A stretch of 64,000 nucleotides of DNA, taken from NCBI GenBank assembly GCA_918807975.1, contig OU964921.1, forward strand, positions 38,528,498 through 38,592,497. Direction: 5' to 3'. The position numbers and the translations under genes were made by a program. How positions within the stretch are numbered: position 1 is the first letter of the stretch; every line of letters begins with the position of its first letter. Positions 10,424 through 21,159 of the stretch are shown one piece after another. This stretch comes from Aplidium turbinatum. Its lineage: Eukaryota > Chordata > Ascidiacea > Aplousobranchia > Polyclinidae. A model generated the notes under the pieces. It had not been told where the DNA came from. It did no database searches and saw nothing but the letters and a program-made list of their open reading frames with translations.

Positions 10424-11850
10424 TAGTTCTATTCGAAGATGTTTAGAAAAGTGTCAATTATGCAAAAATCATATTATTTTAATGTTTATCGTAAATATAT
10501 CCTCCATCTTTGAAGCGTTCTGCTGGGAGTTCCTTCCAAATGCCCACCTATTGGTGCACATCCCTGGAAAGGTAATTTAATACTGAATCCGATGCATGCA
10601 AAATTTAAGTGGCACGTGTTGCGGATTAAAGTTCTATTCGAAGATGTTTGAAGTGGTGTCTATTATGCAAAAATCGTATTATTTTAATGTTTATCGTAAA
10701 TATATCCTCCATCTTTGGAGCGTTCTGCTGGGAGTTCCTTCCAAATGCCCACCTATTGATGCACATCCCTGGAAAGGTAATTCAATACTAAATCCGATGC
10801 ATGCAAAATTTAAGTGGCACGTGTTGCGGATTAAAGTTTTATTTCAAGATGTTTGAAGAGGTGTCAATTATGCAAAAATCATATTATTTTAATGTTTATC
10901 GTAAATATATCCTCCATCTTTGAAGCGTTCTACTGGGAGTTCCTTCCAAATGCCCACCTATTGATGCACATCCCTGGAAAGGTAATTCAATACTAAATCC
11001 GATGCATGCAAAATTTAAGTGGCACGTGTTGCGGATTAAAGTTTTATTTCAAGATGTTTGAAGAGGTGTCAATTATGCAAAAATCATATTATTTTAATGT
11101 TTATCGTAAATATATCCTCCATCTTTGGAGCGTTCTGCTGGGAGTTCCTTCCAAATGCCCACCTATTGATGCACATCCCTGGAAAGATAATTCAATACTG
11201 AATCCGATGCATGCAAAATTTAAGTGGCACGTGTTGCGGATTAAAGTTTTATTTCAAGATGTTTGAAGAGGTGTCTATTATGCAAAAATCATATTATTTT
11301 AATGTTTATCGTAAATATATCCTCCATCTTTGAAGCGTTCTGCTGGGAGTTTCTTCCAAATGCCCACCTATTGATGCACATCCCTGGAAAGGTAATTCAA
11401 TACTAAATCCGATGCATGCAAAATTTAAGTGGCACGTGTTGCGGATTAAAGTTTTATTTCAAGATGTTTGAAGAGGTGTCAATTATGCAAAAATCATATT
11501 ATTTTAATGTTTATCGTAAATATATCCTCCATCTTTGAAGCGTTCTGCTGGGAGTTCCTTCCAAATGCCCACTTATTGGTGCACATCCCTGGAAAGGTAA
11601 TTTAATACTGAATCCGATGCATGCAAAATTTAAGTGGCACGTGTTGCGGATTATAGTTCTATTTGAAGATGTTTGAAGTGGTGTCCATTATGCAAACATC
11701 GTATTGTTTTAATGTTTATCGTAAATATATCCTCCATCTTTGAAGCGTTCTGCTGGGAGTTCCTTCCAAATGCCCACCTATTGGTGCACATCCCTGGAAA
11801 GGTAATTTAATACTGAATCCGATGCATGTAAAATTTAAGTGGCACGTGTT
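10424..11850 (+). repeat. 205-bp tandem repeat array, right arm (~7 copies)
   Basis: The same 205-bp unit as the left arm in the opposite orientation. The word ATGCAAAATTTAAGTGGCAC recurs at 205-bp intervals (10596, 10801, 11006, 11211, 11416, 11621 and a variant at about 11826). Units differ at only a few positions, suggesting recent amplification or gene conversion. The 86-residue frames that recur in it are not genes. Confidence 0.85.
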
Positions 11851-12533
11851 GCGAGTTTTTGTTTTATTTAAGGTTTTTCGAAGGTATGTCAGGTCGCATT
11901 TTATGCCTCGCACTTATTCACGGATGACTTTTTTAGGCGGAAAGCGGAAAAACTATTCTGCCAGAATGACGGTGGTCAATAACAGGCTACCAATAAATAT
12001 GCTACTCAAGACAGTGTCAAAAACCATTGGTCGACAACTTGATCTTCCCGAAAATATTGAAGATCAACTGGTCAAACATGTTTTGGAAATGGAGTCAAGA
12101 TTTTATGGTTTAGGGGCCATAGACTTAAGAAAGCTTGCGTATGACATCGCGTCTGCCAATAAAATCAATACCCGCTTCAACAGTGAAAAGGGTCTGGCTG
12201 AAAAAGATTGGCTTAAGGGATTCTTGAACTGTCATCCAGAAATTTCATTGCGAAGACCTCAATCAACTTCAGTTCAAATTACATACTCCAATGGGCCAAA
12301 ATACACACCCCAATGGTCCAAAATACACACCATATGTGTAATTTGGACCATTTTTGAACATTTTTTATTGCTTAATTATTCTGTATTTTTATATTGTATG
12401 TGATGTATATTTTCTACACTGGTTTGCAAGTGCCTAGACTGTATCTGGGTGAAAAATAATACACATTGACCAGAAGTTGGCTGAGTTGTGCTTATTTTTC
12501 TTTAAGGGGTTCAAAATACACACCTATCCCCTA

Positions 12534-13974
12534 TAGGCCTATTCCAAATGTGTAGCCTACACGTTAATACACACATCTAATGAAGTGGCCGCGGTGAAGA
12601 CATTTATGAATTGGAACACCATGCTAGATGCTACATATGAGAGTTGTCATCTGCCGTTCGCTTTATTGCAGAGATATTGGATAGACTTAAATTCCAACAA
12701 AACATCTAAACTCTTTTTTGCCGCAGCCTTTCGAAAATTTTAGTTTGTCACTGTTTTGTTGTCCTAATGTAAACATGACGCGAGTTTGCGTGATTTTTTT
12801 AATTTGTAGTTATACATTTATGTTACACTTTTTTATCAGTTTTTGCAAAAATAAATATTAAAATCTCCTTTTGCACCAAATCTATCATAGGGACATTGTA
12901 TTTACTGATCTGAAATCCACAAGCGCAATAGAACCAATAAAGTAATGAACACAGGTCAGAGTGAAAAGAAATGAACCGGGAGTGTTGCTAATTTTTTTAA
13001 CAGATTGGAAAACAGTGACTCGTAAATGGTGATATAGTCCAAAGTGGGGACTTATTGCGTCAAATCATCATTGGGCTAGTTACACAGTACAATTGTGGTA
13101 CCGCAATGATGAGAGCATCAAACATAATTTATATTTTTGTAATGTTAAACCCCTTTCTCCTGCGTACGCCATTGCAAATGGTTGGCTCCAAACATTTCCC
13201 AGTGTCTTCCGTGATCGTAAGTAAATATGCGGCAAACGCAACATTTAGGGTTGGACTACACCAACAGTAAATTATGCACCTCTTATGCAAAAGTGCTGAT
13301 TACAGATTACTTATTTCGCGGACTGTTTTTTTTCTTCTTATGAACCAATCGTAATCTGCTTATTAGAATCCCCAATTAGCCTACTGATCCACAGCAAATT
13401 GATTCTCGATAATTTAAACCAGACAGTTCGCTTAAGTCAACCCTTAAAAAAGGATACAGTAGCCTACACTGTTGGTACATCCAACCCAACTACCCTGCCA
13501 CAACTTCACTGTTAAGCGAAACAGCAGACTATAAATACACAGTCTGGCATCCAAACATCAAAAATCGATGACCTAATGACTAACTAAGCTAATAGCATGA
13601 GATGTTGAAAGAGCTGATTAACTCATCATACTGACCTATTTAAAAGGTGTGATGTCTTAATAATAATTACAGCAGACACAGGTTAATCAACATCAAATCA
13701 TGTACTGCAATACACAAGCGAAATAACGTTCACAAGATAGCTTGATTGCGTGATAGAAAATTGCAAAGGAATCTTGGAAGACAATAAAATTGACTGCAAA
13801 ACATGCACGGCTTGAGAGTGCAGGTGAATGTAATCTGTACGATTTCACAAGCTAACAAAATATAAGTGTAAGGAAGACCAATTAGCGGCATTATTTTTAC
13901 TGATCAAAAGCTGTTGCAAAGACAAAGTGACCCACAATAAATTTAGGGAGTAAAGTAATGGCCATGTCTTTAAT
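12534..13974. other. No gene seen
   Basis: AT-rich intergenic DNA between the pogo element and a SINE. It contains several TAGCCTA words (12552, 13376, 13460) and no open frame with protein-like composition. Confidence 0.5.
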
Positions 13975-14232
13975 AATAATGCTTGTTTTTATATAGCGCT
14001 GTATGCTGTATCCATTGCAGAATGCGTTGCTCCTCAGAGCTCTACAAAGCAGACAGCGTCAATAAAACCGTATAGAGGCGCAACTGAGTACATTATTACC
14101 TGAATCCATTCCATAGCTCAGTGCCAAGCAGAAATTAGATTCAGTACCATTTTCAAAAAGTCTTTGGTATGACCCGACAAGGTATCGAACCCATGCCTAC
14201 CGATTCAGAGGCAGGCGCACTAAGCACCCGAA
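13975..14232 (-). mobile_element. tRNA-derived SINE (family C)
   Basis: Read on the minus strand it begins with a tRNA-like head (GGGTGCTTAGTGCGCCTGCC, then GGGTTCGATACC). It ends near 13980 with a TATATAGCGCT-type tail that is common in animal SINEs. It lies just downstream of the last GUCD1-like exon. Confidence 0.6.
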
Positions 14233-14359
14233 CTGTTTTTTTTTAAGAGTAAAAACAAAAGCTATGGGCAATGAGTTGCAAACAATCGTGAAGAAACAAA
14301 TAAGTAATAAAAGTGCAAATAGAAGTAAGGGGCGACATTCACCTCAACCCAGAGTAAAT

Positions 14360-17300
14360 CTAAGAAAAAGTTCTTTCATCGGATTGATAAATAAACAAAA
14401 CATCTTGGTCAGTGCCAAAACTTTTCCTTGCGGTTTCGAAGTTTTCAAAACTTGTCCAAAGATTAGCACCTAGAACAGAACACATGAAGTACATTAGTCA
14501 AAAAAAAAAACTTTTTGTACTCATTGGGGATATCTAAGAGACAAAAATATTTTTGTTGTTAGTTACAAGCAAATTTAACTTAAAAGAAAACTGAAACTTT
14601 TGTGATAAAAATATAATAGAACCTGTGAGCTAATCATTTTGATGACGTGGGTTCGATTCCCACCGCTGCCGTTATTTTTTTTTTCTTTAATTACCAAAGT
14701 TCAATCCAACAACCAGTTCTCTGTCTGAGTGCTACAAGGGTCACAAGGACTGCAGTCAGCTGGTTCATAGGGAATATTGTAGCATCTTTCAGGTATCTAC
14801 CGGTCAAAGCATTCCATCTGCTGCAGCAACCTGCAGATTATAACTACGCTTTCCGTCTACTTAATCTAAACCTTCAACTGCCGGTCGGTATGCGACCAAA
14901 AATCCGTCATTAGATAGTCACGCAATCTGTACAAAAACGTAGCTTATCCTGGTACAACAGAAAAAGTGGAGATTTTGAAAAATCTGTTTCAAAAATGCAA
15001 AAAAATCACCCTACGCCTACTACTCCCGCTAGCAAACTGTGTTTGTTTTACGTTGATTCAATCCCAGCATACGTTAAATTAACGTAAAAAAAATATCACT
15101 TTTGCTAGGCGAGAATTAAACCAACCTCACCCATTTTTGATGGATCGTGAAAACAAATTGTTTCCGTCTCTATATCAAAACCAACGACAAGAATGTAGTG
15201 ACCCCAGTAACTCAAGTCTTGTGTTGGAACGCATTCTGAAAGTTTGATGCTATCAAGGGCTTCACAAAGATCTTCAACATGATTGTCCTTGTTCACAGAG
15301 AGTTTAGCGGCATTGACAAGGACTATAACAGGCTGTTGTGAAAAAAAAATAATGTTAACAATAATATCGAAAAGAAAGATATAGCCTAGCAGGCCGATGA
15401 AAAGATTAAGTTCAGTGCTAGATCGGAGAGTGGAGACTCGTGATCGGTGGGAAGTGATTGATTGACAACAAACCAGCAGAAGCGAAGATTGAAGTGATAG
15501 AAAACATACCTGAAACCACCAATTTACCAATGATGACACCGGAATGGAAACTGCCAAACTCCGCCGAATTTATTTGCGCTCATAAAGTATTTTCAAGTTC
15601 GAGTACAGTGACTTTCTATTGATTTCAATACAAACGTGTAATTTTTCATGTCAGATTTTGAAAGGATTTTTCCTAAACGAGATTTATCAATATTTTTATC
15701 CGTGTTTAAAAACGCGAGCTGTTGAACTTTGCGCCTTTGAATTGCAGCGAAAATTAAAATACTGTAAATTTAAAGAGGCTCATAGTGCCAGGGGAAGATA
15801 TCTCACATCTATTGTTATATTTTGATTTTTATAATACAATTGTTTCTTTTTCTCGACTCGTGTTAGAAAGGCAAATAAAACAAACATCTCTCCCTCCCTC
15901 CCTCTCTCTCTCACCTGCTTCTCATCAACTAAGTGAAGGATAATTTCTTTAATTGAAACTGACTTTTTCTCCATCTTTACTTCGTCTTCACTTGCACGTT
16001 GGTACAAGCCAGCTATTCTGCTGGCTTCGTCATGGTATTGGCTGAAAAACGTGTTGAAATAAAAAGGCAAATTTATGAAGCGAGAATCAAATTCATCATT
16101 AATGGTGCAATACCGATGCTTGAACCCTGCAAAATATATCCACGGTTAAGTTGGAAACACCCACAAGCTAGGAAACCGCAAACGCTCGTCAGATAATCAC
16201 AATTGCGTGTATACACTCTTAGTCAACAATGATGGTATGCAGTACTCTTCAACAGGGGTTACGCGGAGGCAGTGGGGTTCCTCATTTCTTATGGAAATTG
16301 ATGTCTTGCTTCAGTGTATTGATGCGCCATTCTATTTTTAGATCACTGTGCCGCAGGTAAACAAGAGGTTGAGTGAATAGCCGAAAAAGAAACATTGATA
16401 CTCGTTGCATCACTTGTTCATTGTTATGCTATTTTAACAAAAATTTCATTGTTATAACCTAATTTTTTGTTAGTAGGGGTTCCGTGAAAAACGTGAAAGT
16501 AAATCAGGGGTTCCGGCTTGACAAAAAAGTTGAATAGCACTGGTGTAAAATTGTGGGATATCAAGCTTTTCAACAAAAAACACTGATAAAATTCCGTCAA
16601 GTAAACGACTTGTAGTTTGGAATAATTTTTTTTTTTTGAAGCAAAACAAAATCGAGTGACCAAGATAAATAAAATCGGTTTTAATTATACAGTAGAACAA
16701 CCAACCTCCAAATTACAGCATTTATTTTATGATCAACATTCAACAAGTTATAAAAACATTAAAATCATCAAGCCGTTATTGAAGATATTTAGAAAGTTTA
16801 ATCTAGCATCATCATCATCATAATCCATCGTCGGTTTGTTCCCCACTAGTGGGGGTGGCCGATTGTTTCCGCGCAGCAATTGTTCTAATCCCTTCTCTCC
16901 ATTTCACCCTGTCCCTTGCATCTTCCTCCTTCAGTCCGACTTTTTTAAATTCATCCTTCACTTGTTGTTTCCACGTTCTTCTTGGACGACCGCGTTTCCT
17001 CTTCCCATCCACCTTTAGATCTAGTGCCTTTCTAAGAAAACTTCCTTCCTCCCTCCTTATCACATGTCCATACCATCTTACTCCATTTGCCCTTGCCAGT
17101 TGGTCTATGGTCTCTCTCATCTCTAGCATATCCAGCAATTCTTCAGTCCTTTTTTCCCTTCTCGTTTTCACCCCACACATTACTCTCACCATTGACCTTT
17201 CCGTTCTTCTCAGTATTGCCAGTTCACTCTCTCTCAATACCCATGTCTCGCTACCATATAGCATTGCAGGCCGCACACAGCTCCGATATATTTTTCCTTT

Positions 17301-18719
17301 CATCCTTAGTGAAAATTTTCTGCCATACAACATTTCCCCACATTCCCTGAACTTTGCCCATCCCAATCTTGCCCTTGTTGTCACCGCTGCTTCACATCCC
17401 CCACTTCCATTTATCCGATCACCCAGATAACAGAAGTCTGTCACTGTTTCGATGCCATGGCAGAACTCATCATCATGGCCTTCCACTTCATTCTCTCCTT
17501 TTCTGCATTTCCCACAAACAAAACACTTCGCCAATCTTGTTGCGGCTCTCTTGACATTAGCACATCTTGCATGTACCCACTTTCCACATTTCTTGCATTG
17601 CATTGAATTTCTCATCACTCTCTTGCCACATATTCCACAGGGATCTACTTTGTCCTCAACAACTGTTCCTTCTGCTCCACTCACCATCACTTTTGTTTTG
17701 CTGCATTTAAATAATATTTTGGAGCATAGATTTTCCAGCCGGATGCCCTTCCTGACGCTAACCACAGTTATTGGCGGTGGGCCTAGCCTTTACTTAAAAA
17801 GTATTTCCTGCAAGGCAGCAGGATTTCTAACAAGTTTTAGCCAGCCAGTCGAGGTTGTTGCCCATGAGGTGGGACGTGGACCCACTTGTTAGTTTGGTGT
17901 GTGATCAAGACCAGTGTTCCCCGAGACCCATGGTGTAACATCCATGGCGACTGCCCAGGGTTCAAAGGTGCTACTTGTACCACACACCTACCTCAAGCAT
18001 ATTTAGTAATTATCTCTGGTATCTCAAAATGATGGTAAAAAGTTAAGTTCTAGTCAAGACGAGACCAGTCTACCTAGTATGGAGCACAAATACGCCAAAT
18101 CGATGGTCCACACTTCGTCATTCAATGAATGTTCTTCCAGAGCAGCTGCCACCTCTTCCTCTGTGATCTTCTTAAGCTGCCATCTAAACAGAAAAGCTTA
18201 AACTATCATTTCATCAACTTCTCATTACTAAATTTACTTTGTTAGCTGTAGAGTGGCATGTTTATACGTCACATAACGTCATTTTATAGTTTTTTTTCAA
18301 CGACTACATAAGACAATATCAACATGCTGCCAACTCATACAGTCAGTATATGATGTAAATATGCAGTTATTACAATTTTACCTCAAAGAGTGTGAAACGA
18401 TAATATATATATAATAGGACAGCCCTTTTACCAACACCGCTTAGACCAAATGTTAAAAACAGCAACATCAAACTTAATGTGAAAATAACACGAGATAATG
18501 TAAGTCTCATACAAGTCTAAGATGAATAAAACCTGATGCGAATCAAATTCAAAAGTTAAACAGAGAACAACATTACCTACACAGCATATGAAGACATGCA
18601 ATACCGCAATCCCATTCAGCTTGTTGTGCAATGTGTATGATTGGAAGCGAAAATTTTACAGGAAAATCAGATGGCAGTTCGCTTTTAACTGAGCCAACAG
18701 GTCTAAAGTATTGACTCAT
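14360..18719 (-). CDS. GUCD1-like protein (guanylyl cyclase domain-containing 1), five coding exons
   Basis: Coding exons on the minus strand, in order, are 18577-18719, 18074-18183, 15915-16126, 15131-15332 and 14360-14469. All have AG/GT borders and compatible phases, and they join to 258 codons plus a stop, close to the vertebrate length (~240). Landmarks match the GUCD1 family: WDCGIAC at residues 36-42, WTIDLAYL at 73-80, a VSIKEII segment, PVIVLVN, GHYILVVGF and a final FGTDQDVLFIY. The name derives from plant enzymes; the fold is papain/C39-peptidase-like, with the Cys of WDCG and the His of GHY as the probable catalytic pair. Function in animals is poorly known. Intron 2 (16127-18073) holds a hAT MITE and a LINE piece in the same orientation as the gene; intron 4 holds a SINE. 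The start is the only ATG in the first exon. I see no disabling change. Confidence 0.85.
14632..14910 (+). mobile_element. tRNA-derived SINE body (family B), in a GUCD1-like intron
   Basis: A tRNA T-arm-like stretch (GGGTTCGATTCCCACC) is followed by a T-run and a body beginning CTTTAATTACCAAAGTTCAA. The same arrangement recurs at 36694-36815. The tRNA A-box portion is degraded. Confidence 0.55.
16240..16542. mobile_element. hAT-like non-autonomous element
   Basis: The left end CAGTACTCTTCAAC and the inverted right end CAGTGCTATTCAAC are imperfect terminal repeats of hAT style, with GGGGTTCC-type subterminal words on both sides. No clear 8-bp duplication remains. It lies in intron 2 of the GUCD1-like gene. 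Confidence 0.55.
16818..17990 (-). mobile_element. 5'-truncated LINE, ORF2 C-terminal part
   Basis: A long minus-strand frame (16818-17765) starts with a PHD-like Cys/His cluster (CGICGKRV, then QCKKCGKWVHARC and CFVCGKC). It continues into KIYRSCVRPAMLYGSETW, RWYGHVIRREEGS and KRGRPRRTWKQQ. This is the region after the reverse-transcriptase core in a widespread class of non-LTR retrotransposons; the polymerase core and endonuclease are missing. The frame is open for about 315 codons, so the copy is fairly young. Upstream to about 17990 is repeat sequence containing AGCGTCAGGAAGGGCATCCG, a word shared by RTE-linked repeats in many animals. It is inserted in intron 2 of the GUCD1-like gene, in the same direction as that gene. 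Confidence 0.8.
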
Positions 18720-18731
18720 GGCGACAGCTTG

Positions 18732-19028
18732 TCAAAATCGCAAAACAATATACCAAAAAATGTGAGTGTCACTAAAAAATACACAAAGTGTAATCAAGGG
18801 AATGTGTAAAAGTAATATGTAGGTATCTAGATAAGCAATGTTAAGGACTAAAAACATAATCAAAATACAATTAAAAAGCAAACAAATGTCCAAATAGAGA
18901 GTGTGCGTGAATTTAACTTTTAAAGTGAATTTCTTATTCATCGTTGTCAACACCAGCTGATTGAGCTTAGGTGACAGACGATGCATGATGTCAATCCTCC
19001 AAACAAATTGTTGTAATATCGAAAACAT
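18732..19028 (-). other. Short ORF upstream of GUCD1-like gene, unassigned
   Basis: A minus-strand frame starts at a true ATG (complement of 19026-19028). The first ~37 residues (MFSILQQFVWRIDIMHRLSP...) look like a basic, hydrophobic leader of mitochondrial type; beyond that the sequence is low-complexity hydrophobic and unlikely to be coding. It could be a first exon ending near 18925 of an unrecognised gene or a longer isoform of the GUCD1-like gene. No convincing donor was found. Confidence 0.2.
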
Positions 19029-19193
19029 GTCGCTGCGTGTGCCACAAATAGTACAACGAACTGCAGTTCGTAATATAAAATAGACAACAAGATTTTAACA
19101 GTTTATTTTGCACTTTGATTTTTCACAGAGGGTTTTTCCTTCAACTTGTCACGCTGGAGAACGTTTCTGGGGCCAAATTGCCTTGTGAGTCTG

Positions 19194-19201
19194 TGACGTC
19201 A
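19194..19201. promoter_or_regulatory. CRE-like palindrome TGACGTCA
   Basis: A perfect CREB/ATF consensus lies about 480 bp upstream of the GUCD1-like start codon on the minus strand, followed within 35 bp by a second near-match (GATGACGTGAAC). The surrounding 200 bp has more CpG than its neighbours. It is a plausible promoter-proximal site, by inference only. Confidence 0.35.
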
Positions 19202-20104
19202 TGAAGTAAATGTTTTTAACGTCATGATGACGTGAACACGTATTGTAATGGCAACGCTATTTTTATTTGAATAAGTGTTGCACCTGACAATTGCTAAGCC
19301 CCCAGCATGAAACCTCAGGTAGCACACGACTGAGCCAGTTTAGCTTTTTTGCAATTGCAAAGCATGTACGCAAATAGCTATGATATTTATGACTTGAAGT
19401 TGACAACCAGTGATTGCTGATTACCTAGTAATCTAACCTCACATAAGACACAACACAAAGTTACGTACAAAAATCACAACTATGTTTTCGGTGCCGCTCA
19501 ATCAACAACATGGGTAGATAAGGATACCTCCTTTGGCTGCACAAGATCAATGATGATCAGCACGCAAATGCCAAACGGAAACTATAAATAGTAAGCAGTA
19601 TGGAATCGATAATATCAATTTTATTAATAGAGCCTCGTTTTGAACACATTAACGTTAGCTATCATCTTTTCCAATGTAATGCAATTTTATTTCAAGCAGA
19701 TCTTTTCCATGAGTTCCTTTTTTTGTTGCATCCAGACTTACCTACGATGGTTGAATATTTGGATTAAGTCGACCAGAAGGTATAAGAGCAATCATAATTT
19801 TCATGTTTCGATTCAATAGGTGATTCCCTAACATTTGTTGTACTACGTTATTCACATAAATCATTAAAACAACAGTGAAAAATTGTATAAAATATCGTCC
19901 CTTGAAAAGATTTGGGGTATATATTGAAAGGATAAACTATAAGTATATACAAAGTAAGTTGAAATAACAAAGTATGATACCGTAGTAATGTAGTATATTA
20001 TATACTGTATATGAAAACGGTAACAAAATTTACAATAATATTCACTTTTTTTTAATTTTCAGGCCCTGGTAATAAATTTGTACTTTGTACTGATAAGATT
20101 AGCC
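19202..20104. other. Intergenic, no gene seen
   Basis: AT-rich DNA between the GUCD1-like promoter region and the 3' end of the minus-strand EF-hand-fold gene. No repeats recognised. Confidence 0.4.
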
Positions 20105-21158
20105 CTAATCAGTAAGTTGCAGATCAATTGTCATTTTTTCAGCAATTTGCCATTCCGGCATTATTTCACGAAATTTCTTCAAATCAATTTTTTCACTAGC
20201 TACTTGGACAGCATTTTTCGTGATCTCTTCTATTTGCTTATCGCTTAATGAAGGGGATAACAGTAGGTGGTAGTAACGATATAACTCTATTGGCCCCAGA
20301 AAACCTAACTTTTTAACATCTAAAATGTCAAATAGAATTTCGACTTTTTCATCAGGACCACGCTTTGATGATAAGGCACCGAAAAAGTTCACAAACTCTC
20401 TTGGATACATAATTTTGTTTCTTCCGCCATATTTTTCAGCTAAAAACGTGGCGATTTTGTGGAGATGGACTTCTGGAATCTGTAGTGCAACTTCAACTGG
20501 CACTCCTTCAGTTTCTTCTTTAGACTTGCTAGTGTCGAGCTGTGAATACCTTTTTTGGATTTCTTGCAAATATCTTCGGTTTATGTGCATTTCATCTAAG
20601 ATTTCTTGCTCTTCTTCTTCAGAAAAGTATGAAGACCCTTGTCCCTAAATGTATAAAATAGCACTTGCTTAGTGTTGTTGTATGACAATACATAACAAAA
20701 AAGCATTTTCAAATGTGCATTTTCAAAATTTCAAATGTAACATTTTCAAAACTCAAAAACTCGTTTCTTAAATTTATGACAGATTAATTGCATTTTACAT
20801 CTTGCTACAATTGTTACTACAACAATTATTTCATTCTAAATTATTATACAAAAAACAAAACCTGCATTACCCAAAACTCTGCACAAAAATTAAAACACAC
20901 ATAGTGAAACGCTGCTTATATTAACGGAATGGCCCATTCGATCCCTATTCGGTGATTTTTTCAAATATTTTTTTTAAATTATCGGGTACCGTAGCCTAAT
21001 TATCATTGCAGTTTTAGGGTTAGGGTAAGGGGTTAGAGGTTAGGAACTCACCAAATCGGACTCACCGAATAGTAGCAGACCCTATATTAAAGTGGTCTTT
21101 ACTTTTTATATGGAATACATACCATGATAAGTAGAAAGTGAGTAGATGCTTCAAGCCT
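20105..21158 (-). CDS. EF-hand-fold protein, terminal exon with possible mini-exon (partial)
   Basis: The main exon is 20105-20644, from a TTTAG acceptor to a TAG-type 3' end, in phase 0 (180 codons with stop). It begins GQGSSYFSEEEEQEILDE and includes SSKRGPDEKVEILFDILDV, GFLGPIELYRYYHLLLS and a closing KIDLKKFREIMPEW. The alternation of helices with degenerate loops (DVKKLGFLGPIE; a closing IDLKKF) fits an EF-hand superfamily fold whose loops have mostly lost calcium ligands, as in the N-terminal parts of USP32 or MEAK7-type proteins. I cannot name the family. A candidate upstream mini-exon of 36 nt (21123-21158) has a good acceptor and donor (ATG|GTATGT) and keeps the frame, but the true start lies further upstream and was not found. 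The rhodanese-like gene follows at 23423 on the same strand. Confidence 0.6.
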
Positions 21159-21159
21159 C

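Larger units (their letters stand above)
7395..11974. mobile_element. Foldback element with tandem-repeat arms and captured gene fragment
   Basis: The ends are inverted copies: CACCGTCATTCTGGCAGAAT at 7395 and its complement ending at 11974. The 10-bp word GTCAATAACA lies just outside each end (7383-7392 and 11975-11984; two extra bases sit on the left), a target-site duplication in the 9-10 bp range known for foldback/MULE-type elements. The inverted similarity runs about 120 bp from each tip and then into arrays of a 205-bp tandem repeat in opposite orientation. Long inverted arms made of tandem repeats are the hallmark of foldback transposons. The interior (about 8252-10424) carries an MTR4 gene fragment, a mariner-type MITE and a SINE. 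No transposase was recognised inside. Confidence 0.75.
7325..12290 (+). pseudogene. Tigger/pogo transposase N-terminal pieces (HTH and CENP-B-like DNA-binding region)
   Basis: At 7327-7392 the plus strand reads an HTH-like stretch (YAASRQFKIPKAAVLRHV). The frame resumes at about 11985 with a segment containing LPENIEDQLVKHVLEME, FYGLGAIDLRKLAYDIA and EKDWLKGFLNCHPEISLR. This is the CENP-B/Tigger-type second helix-turn-helix domain, which binds the transposon ends. The two pieces are adjacent in the family but are separated here by the nested foldback element. After the second piece the sequence runs into terminal repeats with no catalytic DDE domain. It is a dead transposase fragment and not a host gene. 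Confidence 0.75.
6943..12531 (+). mobile_element. pogo/Tigger-type DNA transposon, split by a nested insertion
   Basis: The ends read GGGGAAAGTGGTGTAACTTG on the left and, inverted on the right, GGGGATAGGTGTGTATTTTG, each preceded by TA as expected for the Tc1/mariner/pogo superfamily. Copies of the word GTGTAATTTGGACCA occur near both ends. Inside are two pieces of a transposase N-terminal region (see the pseudogene entry). Once the nested 4.6-kb foldback is discounted, about 1 kb of the element remains, too short for a full transposase, and no DDE catalytic region is visible. It is therefore an internally deleted, non-autonomous copy. Confidence 0.75.

Noticed and set aside
10596-11266. Repeated 86-residue open frames that look like a small gene family
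   Set aside because: They recur at exactly 205-bp spacing and are the tandem repeat read through; the minus-strand array at 7758-8158 gives the same peptides. No start context, domain or splice signal supports coding.
7510-11850. CRISPR-like array
   Set aside because: Units are 205 bp with no unique spacers, and the genome is clearly eukaryotic; this is a transposon-arm tandem repeat.
15105-15557. 150-residue minus-strand ORF as a stand-alone gene
   Set aside because: Only 15131-15332 is coding (exon 4 of the GUCD1-like gene); the rest of the frame is intron sequence.
16849-17892. Plus-strand open frames at 16849-17430, 17087-17350 and 17452-17892
   Set aside because: They are antisense shadows of the LINE ORF on the minus strand (16818-17765).
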